Below, piece after piece: positions 55,897-64,000 of a stretch of 64,000 nt of DNA (positions are counted from its first letter, which is position 1; each line of letters begins with the position of its first letter). The notes beneath the pieces were generated by a model, which searched no databases, was not told the origin of the DNA, and worked only from the letters and a program-made list of their open reading frames with translations. Made by a program: the position numbers and the translations under genes. Where the stretch lies: positions 62,001-126,000 of the forward strand of contig JABVXU010000042.1 in the NCBI GenBank assembly GCA_013365365.1, written 5' to 3'. Source of the stretch: Cruorifilaria tuberocauda. Taxonomy: Eukaryota > Nematoda > Chromadorea > Rhabditida > Onchocercidae.

Positions 55897-58800
55897 CATA
55901 TGATATGATCATATCATATTAAAACATGAACAATAATATCTATATCACCAATCGCTGTTTATCAGCAAATTTAATACTATTATCGGAAAAATTAATATGA
56001 TGCTGCTTTATTTTCTAAGAAATACAATAGTGTCTGTGATTTTTCTAACGCTGACAACCCGTGTTTAATGTGTTTTTCATACGGTCTAATTAAATTTTGA
56101 CAAAGAAATCCTTACTTCGTGCATTGTTAGATCCGACAATAAAATGACGAGATTATCCTCCACGCGGACGATTAAACCGGTATCTCCTTCGTATCGACCA
56201 TTGATCACTTTCACATGATCACCCGTTTTAAAGAATTTTCTGAGTTCACAGGCGTTTAACGTCAATGGCTCCTATAATTGTTTCGAAAACAAATGAGTTC
56301 ACCTGATATACTTCTGCACAAATCTCACTTCTTTTGTTCTTGGTCATCAACATCAATATAGCCCTTACATGATTAGTGTTTTTTTGATTTGTTTAGTAAA
56401 CTGGTCCTCAACGCAAAAGACTATCAAACAAGAAGAAAGTTTTATTGCTTCGCTTACTGATTTTTTGCTGAATAGAAAAGAAAACACCTTTAAATCTTCA
56501 TGATCTGGCAGCATGACAATTTTTTCGCCGTCGACGCTCTGAACTTTACCACGCAAATTAACAAGTTCACCGTCCGCTACTTCGACGTAATCTCCCGGTG
56601 AAAAGATATACGACAAATCTTTTACTTTCATTCCTTCTACTGCAAGACATTAATATTTTTCCAGTTAAATTTCCAGTGTTTGATTTCGCTGTAGATTTAA
56701 TTACTTGTTCATCATTCTAGTTTTAGGCCAATATTCACGAAAAATAACATATTGTTTCTTTAAATTTCATCACATCGAACAAATCAATTTTTCCCGTAAA
56801 GTGAATAAATAAATTAAAAAACGAACATTCTTTTTTTAAATCATCGCTTGTTTCTTGGAACTTTTCCAGTTCGCTCAAGGAAGGTTTCACGCCGTCAACT
56901 TGCTGCAAAATGAAGTTGTTGAACTTTTTACGATATTTTCTTTGTGCTGTCAAATTCTTTTACAGAAAGATCTATTTCGTTCGAAGGCAAAATTTTTTTC
57001 TGGATTTCTTGAAGTGTACCGTGAAACATTATGAACGTCAAGAAAACCTGCCATCTTCGTCCAATAACAAGCGGTAAATGATTTCAGCAAAAAAAGTAGA
57101 TATACATGACAAAATGAGTAACTCACAATAACATTCAATGGGAACCACTTGTATAAAAAGCCTCGACGATACTGATTTCCTTCAAATGTGACGAAATCGC
57201 CGTCGGTTGATACTTCACCTCCTATTTCTCTGAAATCATAATCTTTATTTTCTAAAAATATAAGACAAGAAAAAAATGATCCTTAATACATGTATGAGTA
57301 ATGCGATAAAAAGTTTCAAGCATTCATGCTTTTCCAGCACAGTAAAATAACTATTAAGTACTGCACAAGCAGTTGGCTTAATAACTGCTAAAAACCTTCC
57401 TATCGCCCCCTTTCTCTTCCATTTCATTTATCATTTTCACAGTTTGAAAACGATACAGCGATTAATTAAACTTACTTAATTCTTTCAATATCAAATAGTC
57501 GCGCTTGTGGTCTTCGTTTCATTTTTACAAAACGCGGTTCATCCTTTAAATATAACAGCACATTACAATAATCTAAGCGATGAAAAAAATATTGAAATGA
57601 TTTATGATAAAAAAGTGTTAAGCTAATTTATGATACATGTGAAATCAAAAATGTCAACCGACCGGTGCTCTGAGTGCTCCACGCATACGGGTGTAATCAA
57701 TACGTGGTACCAACTTCAAGTAAACCTTATTGTGAGCCACGTCCACCCAATCAACCTGTTTTCAAAATATGTCAACAACAAGCACAGTAAATATACCTTA
57801 TTCATACTAACTTTTGTATATAGAAATAACTGGTAGATAAATAATAACAAAGTTTATTTTAATTCTGCTCTATTTAACTTTCCATAAATAATTTAAAAAA
57901 AGAAACCTGAGCTAACCTGAGCTAAATCATCGCGATACATGGTACGTCTTAAGCGAACATACATACCATTCTTTAGTGACGGAATATCCTTAGCTACTTT
58001 CAAAGTATCACACATTTCTTTGATTGGCACCATAGTTATGCGAAACTGATTTAAAGCTGATATTCCAGTAATTGCTGTTGCCACATGTGATTGTTTGAAT
58101 GCTTCTATGTAAATCATTCCTTTTAGACCTTCTTTCACTACCACAGATTTAATTTGCAAAGACTGCAAAGAATTTTATTGTAAAAGAAAAAGAACAATAC
58201 AGTGCGCATACCAATAGAAATAACGGAAACTTACATTATCAGTATTTTCAAGAGCGATAAACTTCCGCATAAGTTGTAACGCAATCAATTTCTCCTCGCC
58301 TAAACGGCATTTTACAATCCACAAATTTGGGTCTTTATTCGTACTTGGAAGTAACGAATGGCGACTAATGTCGTCAAGAGCAGCGTCGTCATCCATTATG
58401 CTCGCATAAGATGACTGATTTGCATATTTCTTTTTAAAGTAATCTTCTATTTGGTCTTCGTTCATTCCACTGAAAAACTATGTCAGTGAGTTATTTTTAT
58501 GTTAATTTGTTACAAATTCAATAGTAAAAATTTAAAACAAAATAACAATATTGACTACCTAAATAGATCTCGACGACGTCCCTCACGTTTCCTTTCATCT
58601 TGTTCCTTCATCATTCTTTCGGCTTCCTCTCTTTCTCTCGGATCAATTCCCATCTCATCGCCATCCTCTTCAAAACCATCTTCTTCCTCCTCGTCTTCAT
58701 CTACTTCTACATCATCGAGAATAAATTGATGTACTCCTGTGCGTCGCTGAAACTCCCAATTTCTTTCTTAAAACTTTGCAAGAAAAGTTATAAAATTATA

Positions 58801-59246
58801 AAAATAGATATAATTACCTTCTTCCTCTTCTTAGACTTCTTACTATGATATCCATCTTCATCATCTTCATCTTCATCGTCATCTTCTTCTTCATCCTCAT
58901 CTTCCTCATCTTCATCAAAATGCTGCAATTTATTAAAGAATTTGTAAAATAGATATATAATATCATCAAAGCCATGCATTAAATTTACAAAGTTACGAAA
59001 CGAGACCTTCCGTTTTCTTTCATTTTTGATGACATCTTCGCCATCACTTTCCGGTTTCTCATCGTCACTTTTCTCCTGTAATAACGACAGTTGAATTGCT
59101 CATTTTTATTTCATTTAAACAGTGCTTAGTCGACTGATGTTCAAAACATTCAAAAATAAAAAAATTAACATAACCTGATTATCAGTAAAATCCTCGACTG
59201 TATCATGGTCTCGCTGTTCATCGGCGGACTCTTCACAGTCAGACAT
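51948..59246 (-). CDS. spt-5: Transcription elongation factor SPT5 (DSIF large subunit)
   Basis: Nuclear RNA polymerase II pausing and elongation factor; partner of SPT4 and target of P-TEFb. The gene has about 24 short exons, roughly 1,100 residues by estimate (human 1087). First exon is 59246-59175 ([15 protein letters not shown]…) and the last ends at TAA 51950-51948. In order there are very acidic exons (about 59075-58560), the NGN domain ([19 protein letters not shown], about 58330-58240, then 58163-57918), KOW modules (for example [15 protein letters not shown] at about 56590, [20 protein letters not shown] at about 56220, [18 protein letters not shown] at about 55190, [20 protein letters not shown] at about 53920), then a C-terminal repeat region (about 53560-53110) with TPMY and TPSY units, and a last KOW ([18 protein letters not shown]). 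A TTTTAG acceptor lies 17 nt before the ATG. Only part of the boundaries was fixed exactly. Confidence 0.93.
53110..53580 (-). other. spt-5: SPT5 C-terminal repeat region (CTR)
   Basis: Two exons encode repeated Ser/Gly-x-Thr-Pro units: [31 protein letters not shown], then [22 protein letters not shown] and several PHTPG-type units. In the SPT5 family the Thr of such G-S-x-T-P repeats is phosphorylated by CDK9 to switch DSIF from pausing to elongation. At the DNA level the repeats are seen as near-identical 21-24 nt units at about 53460-53560. Confidence 0.85.
55862..55919. repeat. (AT)n tract next to a 22-bp perfect palindrome
   Basis: An uninterrupted AT run (about 55862-55888) lies in an SPT5 intron. 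It is followed by a perfect inverted repeat centred on GATC, spanning 55898-55919 (each arm ATATGATATGA). The palindrome could form a cruciform or hairpin, but its AT composition next to a microsatellite suggests slippage origin. Confidence 0.8.
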
Positions 59247-59903
59247 GACGAAAAACCGTGAACCTAAAAAGCCGGAGAAAATCTACATTATTTCTTAAAA
59301 TCAGCAAAATCAAACAACATACAAAACGAGCAGAATTGTGTATTAATTAAAGTACCAAAAATGGAAGAAAATAACAATATCAACATTCGGGAGAATAAAA
59401 AACTCCCTTAAAATGAAGTTAAATATGCAACACATTTCTTAGAAATCTTCATGGCAACATTATCATAATTTACATTAATATCAACGATGATAGTAAAAAC
59501 TGTCATCAGCTTTACCACAAATAAGAGCACCTACCACTTTAAGTATCACAACATTTGTTTCAAATTTTCAAGTTCGAAATAAGAAATGCAAAAATCGAAA
59601 AAAATAGCTACTATTGCTTTCACAACAATATAAATAAAAATAAAAGCACTCAAATGATGGCAGACTAATACGAATCTTTAATTATTTAATTTAATTATCA
59701 CATTACTTGTCTCATACATTTGAATGATTAAATTATAATAACTTTAATATATATGTATTTCATTCTTGAAATAAATAGCTATATACGAAAAAAAGGATGA
59801 CTTTATGATCTCTAAAAGCAACAAGAATAACTCTGGACATGAAAATTCAAAAGTGATATTCTTCTAAAAAACAATTGTTTTGCCTATGATAAAAAATGAG
59901 TAA

Positions 59904-61509
59904 TTACATAAGTGAGCAAGCTTCGGCAGCTTTTGATATATCATCCACTTTTGGTAAGCCAGTTTGTGGATCCGTAACCCAACCAGGGGGAGCTTCGCCC
60001 ACTAATTCTTCGGGAGGATACCCATACGACTGCAGTTCCAACATTAATGTAGTGATAGTATCAAATCGCCCCTTCATTTCTTCCAAATCTTCGCTTTCAC
60101 CCTTCTCGTATTCCATGCAAACACGTTCTATTACATTCATCTGTTTCTCATAACGTATCTTTGTTTCCACATCCAATTCATCGTGTTCTGCTATATAGCT
60201 GGAAATATGGTATCATAAACAATGCAGTGCATAAGGAACTGTTTTTAATAAATAATAAAATTTATTTATTACTACACATCAATGTTGACTTTCCATAAAA
60301 AAGTTATTAGCAGTTTCAAACTACTACTTCTGCATGATAACTAATGTTTAAATAAACATTACACTTTTGAAGAAAGTTTCTATCATGTAAAGGCTGAAAA
60401 ATTTTTCCTTAGATAATCTTGTCTTTCCAAGTAATGAAACGGAGACATACTTAGGAAATCTCTCCAGGAGTTGTTTCAAAGGCGGATACATCAAATCTTT
60501 TGAAAAGAATGTTTGAATAAGACTTATTAGCGTTTTATACTGAGATTCATCGGTTATATTACTTGGTTCTTGCTCTGATAAGTTCTGCAAAACAACGGAT
60601 TTTACTTTAACAGTCAATTGTAAAGAAACCTCAGCAGAATTCCCAAAACATCTTTCAGAAAGTTTGACCACAACTTGTCAGAAGTCACTATGGCACTGTC
60701 ACCTGAATAACTACTTTTATAATTTTAAATGATATATCTTGAGAGTAAACCCACAAAAAAAAACTCGCTTTCAATTGCTCGATAAAAGCTTCCGCACTAT
60801 CCCGATCATAATTATCTTGGCCATTTTCATTTGGTGAATGTTCACTCAATGCTTTTTGTTCAGCTTCAACCAATGCTTTAAGCATATTTTGGAAACTCTC
60901 AGCAGCTTTACGTTCATCTGTAGTCATTTGCGTTGTCTCAGATGGATTAGTACTCTATAATTATAATATACTACAAACAACTCACGCTATACTTTTGAAT
61001 TAATATTTATAACAAGCTACAAAGTAAATACAAGATAAAGCCATTTCGTAAATATGAAACACTAACATTTATAAAAAATATAAACAGAGATAACAAATGG
61101 ATAAAAGCTCAAATATCTCAAAATAAATTTTTAAAAATTTTCAAAAATCCGAATGTGACAAAATGTGACAAAACTAAATCAAAAGGATGAGGAAGATACT
61201 TTCTATCGTTTTATCATTTTTCACATCAGAAGATACTGGATTCTTCGTAATACCATTAAAATCCTGATCTAAACCATTACTATAAGCCAAGAAAACGTGA
61301 AACAATACCGGATGATTGCTAGATTTTTGAAATGTCTTCATTACATCATCAAATTTTTGGGCCGCCTTTTGCACATCTTGCTGATCCATTGTATCCATCA
61401 TTGAATCCAATTCATCATCTGTATTACGGGCACGACCAAAATCTGCCAAAGCACTATCCAACAACGCCGATAAATCACTTTCTGTTTCATTTTCACCAGC
61501 TCTCGCCAT
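59904..61509 (-). CDS. prx-19: Peroxisomal membrane-protein chaperone PEX19
   Basis: Farnesylated cytosolic receptor that carries peroxisomal membrane proteins to PEX3. Exons on - are 61509-61309, 60954-60765, 60574-60451 and 60198-59904. Frame closes at 269 residues (human 299). The acidic N-terminus (ESDLSALLDSALADFGRA) is the PEX3-binding region. The middle helices include SFQNMLKALVEAE and DLMYPPLKQLLERFP. The signature ELQSYGYPPEELVGEAPPGW and the closing CaaX box CSLM are intact. Acceptor choice for the third exon (CTTATCAG|AGCAAG) was set by phase. It lies 657 bp upstream of SPT5 on the same strand and diverges from the HDAC gene. Confidence 0.94.
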
Positions 61510-63198
61510 TTTTTTTGCTAATTATATCCCAAAATTTAGTTTAAAATTCAACACAAGTAGCATGGCATTCTTTGAAACCTAAACATCATCAAATGAAAAA
61601 ATGAACCGAACAAAAGTAAAAGTATTAGAAGTGATGAAGAGAATAAGAAATGGCCATGCGAGATTGATATGAGCTTGGATAGTATAAATGAAAATTAATT
61701 ACTATGTCAGCAAATTAAAATTAAACCAAGAATGATGGGATTTTATCGAATAAAACTAGTTACAAGGAATGAACATGTACTAAAACTTTAAACTGTAATG
61801 AATAGCGCAAAAAAGAGCGAAATTGGTATAAATTGATGTGCAAAATGAAGAAATATATGGTTATACTTTCATAATTCAAACGGCATCACAAACCAAACTG
61901 GAATCCGAACTCCACAATATCAACCATGATATATTGCGTGAAATAATAAATAAATCAGTATGAAAGAAAACAAAACCAAAAAGCAAATATCAACACGAAG
62001 AAGAAAGTTTACTCGTTCGTTAAAACCTAATATCCATATCGCATATCACGTAATAGAAACTTAGACTGAAAACAGCATTATTCCCTTTTACTGACTTTAT
62101 GAACATTCAATTCCGAGAATATACGTTTCTTTCTCCATGTCAAAGTAACACATCGCGTTAATCACCACGTACACTTTGATTTCATTGCGTACGTTTCAAT
62201 TTTCATAAAATTATCCATCTTATGGAATGGTTGAATGTGAGAAAGTGCAGAAAATTCTGTAATCCTCATTTACTACTACTGTACGTAATCTGACTGAAAT
62301 ACGTACGCAACTAGAATTTAAGCTTGTTATTGGAATGATGAATACCTAATGTTGGGAAGAATATTTGCAGTCATGAAGAATACATGTTATCGAAATTAGC
62401 GAGTAATAATAAATGAGTGAATAGATGCTTCTGAAAGAAGTGCAGTCATAAAGACGTGCAGTGTAAGAATGCATAAACCGGACTAAATGTGTGGTGCTGG
62501 AAATGGATGAGCACCTGCTGCCAGGATGAATATGTATGTGACATAGGTATGAATGTGTGTTGTTGAATTGCGTGCTGTTGTGTACTGTTCGGAAAGAAAA
62601 TTTTTTTTGTCATGTCGGATGATAATAACTGTTCGAAGGGTGTGATTAAATTCAGATTTTTGTAATTTTAAGTGAAACCAAGAGTGAAAAAGAAAGGAGT
62701 CGTATTAATTCATGATGAAGCGTGTAAGAGCAGAAATTAGAGTTACGAGTGAAGCGAATTAAGTTGTGCATTTTTTGCTGAATTTTATTATAATCTGTTC
62801 CTGATGGATTAATGTAAATTTTTTTCTGAATGATTGACACTATTATTATGTATTGTGTCACACAGAATAACTATTTTGCTGATAATTATAGCGTTACTCG
62901 ATCAAAGAACGATGTGGAAAATATCTGGAAATAGGTGATATCCATAAAGCCTACTGTTACAGCCAAATTTTTTTGTTGGTCGTTTTACAAATATTCAGAT
63001 TCATATCCAAGCGAATAACTTATAGGAGGAAATTTTCGGAATGTGATTGCTTTAATGTATCTTTAATTATGTATCTGACATAAATTGCTTTAAAATTATT
63101 GGTTGGATAAAATTTTCCATCTGAAATACTGTGTTTTCAGTTATTGCGTGGAAAGGTTGTGGTGAAGAATTATAGTTTTCCATTGGTTGTTTAGGTGG
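61510..63198. other. Divergent intergenic region between PEX19 and the histone deacetylase
   Basis: A 1.7-kb stretch between two genes transcribed away from each other, so it should contain both promoters. No coding frame or repeat of note was recognised. The part at about 62440-62640 is relatively rich in G and TG steps. Confidence 0.55.
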
Positions 63199-63823
63199 AT
63201 GAATGGTATGGCTATTCAGTCTCACAGCAAGATTAAGGTTGCTTATTATTATGATGGTTGGTTTTTCGGAATTTATCTATGCTTTATATTATTATTCCTG
63301 TATCTAATTGTCATGCTAAATATTAATTCTGTGATGGCAGATTTTGATATAATCTAAAGCTTTTATTGAGGAGACGAAGTATATACATGTGTATTTTAAA
63401 TTATGTACCTTTGGCAAAATTAAATGAGATATCTGATCAGTTAAAATGATGAGGAAAATCTACAGCAAAAAGTAAAATAATTATAAAAGAAAAGATTATT
63501 TCATACTTCTCATTTGCCTTTCCGCATTGTTATTGAGCAGGTACACATGGACAAGATTCCTTAGCATTCTCTTAACATATCCTATAGGTGTGAGAATCAT
63601 TTACGATCTTGCACATTATGGCGTATATCCATATTATTTTGAAAACATCGCTTGAAAGAGAAAGAAATCTAGCTGTTCTCACACATGTAAAAAATTTTTG
63701 AAATTTGTAGGGGATGTTGGGAATTATTATTATGGTCCAGGCCATCCGATGAAGCCTCACAGAATTCGAATGGCGCATAATCTCATTCTCAATTATGGTC
63801 TTTATCGGCGAATGGAAGTTTAT
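63199..63823 (+). CDS. hda-1: Class I histone deacetylase (HDAC1/RPD3 type), 5' end only
   Basis: Nuclear deacetylase of histone tails, a catalytic subunit of NuRD/Sin3-type complexes. Two exons are visible. Exon 63199-63256 encodes [19 protein letters not shown] and exon 63711-63823 begins with [19 protein letters not shown] and ends with [12 protein letters not shown]. The phase-1 splice recreates the family hallmark [24 protein letters not shown] with LNYGLYR is diagnostic of HDAC1/2-like enzymes. The active-site His and Asp regions lie beyond the window. A TTGTTTAG acceptor 4 nt before the ATG fits trans-splicing. A second in-frame ATG lies at 63208. The gene is cut by the window end, not truncated biologically as far as can be seen. 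Confidence 0.93.
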
Positions 63824-64000
63824 GTTAGTTTTTATGATCATTATATTTCGTTGAATTATATTGTGTAGTGCATACATGCTTTCGTACCCTTTAACCAGAT
63901 TCAGCTGCATTTATAAGATCATCCTTGAAAAAAGTTTATGAAAGCTTAACATAAATAACATAAATGAGAGGATACAACATTGTTCTTTCTTGTGACCAAA
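63824..64000 (+). other. Start of the second histone deacetylase intron
   Basis: The sequence after TAT|GTTAGT shows no further HDAC exon before the window ends. The next conserved block of the family (RPF…TRFHSDEY) should lie to the right. Confidence 0.6.

Noticed and set aside
63572..63910. A 112-codon frame on - near the right edge
   Set aside because: It is antisense to the conserved HDAC exon at 63711-63823, whose + strand translation matches the family.

Overview
The window looks like AT-rich nuclear DNA of a parasitic nematode, most likely a spirurid/filarial worm. The evidence is many short exons in long AT-rich introns with TTTYAG-type 3' splice sites, splice acceptors placed 2-35 nt before start codons with no visible upstream exon (as expected for spliced-leader trans-splicing), and nematode-like gene content. 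The genus cannot be named from the sequence alone. No tRNA, rRNA, CRISPR array, transposon or bacterial/endosymbiont insertion was recognised.

Layout. (1) Bases 1-2690 are non-coding, with a GT-rich tract. (2) Bases 2691-19556 (+) hold a 30-exon gene for a thioester-containing alpha-2-macroglobulin/CD109-type protein. My exon model closes in frame at 1530 residues. It has a signal peptide, a furin-like RRKR site, a GCGEQ thioester, a catalytic His region and a GPI-like tail. Its bait-region exon is present twice (8831-9011 and 11357-11528). The two copies have identical splice phases, share an FPE[ST]W[IV]W end and differ in bait sequence, so they look like mutually exclusive alternative exons. 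This is the most interesting observation in the window. (3) Bases 19557-27074 form a 7.5-kb gene-free stretch with a few GC-rich islands. (4) Bases 27075-32925 (+) hold a 12-exon gene for an unrecognised secreted protein of 531 residues: a Cx3C-rich head, a long acidic Ser/Thr-rich stalk and a hydrophobic tail. (5) Seven genes then follow on the minus strand. In transcriptional order they are PEX19 (61509-59904), SPT5 (59246-51948), MFAP1 (51229-47842), RIOK2 (46291-42985), HPRT (42545-40845), a 152-residue orphan helical protein (40035-39152) and GNL2/NOG2 (38513-34465). (6) At the right edge the first two exons of a class I histone deacetylase (63199 onward, +) diverge from PEX19 and run off the window.

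How it fits together. The left third encodes two extracellular, probably membrane-tethered proteins: one of the complement-like/protease-trapping family and one lineage-specific. The right half is housekeeping: ribosome biogenesis (GNL2 for 60S, RIOK2 for 40S), pre-mRNA splicing (MFAP1), transcription elongation (SPT5), chromatin (HDAC), purine salvage (HPRT) and peroxisome membrane assembly (PEX19). The co-directional minus-strand genes lie 0.4-1.6 kb apart, and some could share polycistronic transcripts; RIOK2-HPRT, 439 bp apart, is the best candidate.

All exon boundaries were read by eye from reading-frame continuity, GT/AG signals and family similarity. Except for SPT5, whose exons were only partly resolved, and the HDAC gene, which is incomplete here, each multi-exon model was checked to keep frame from start to stop.
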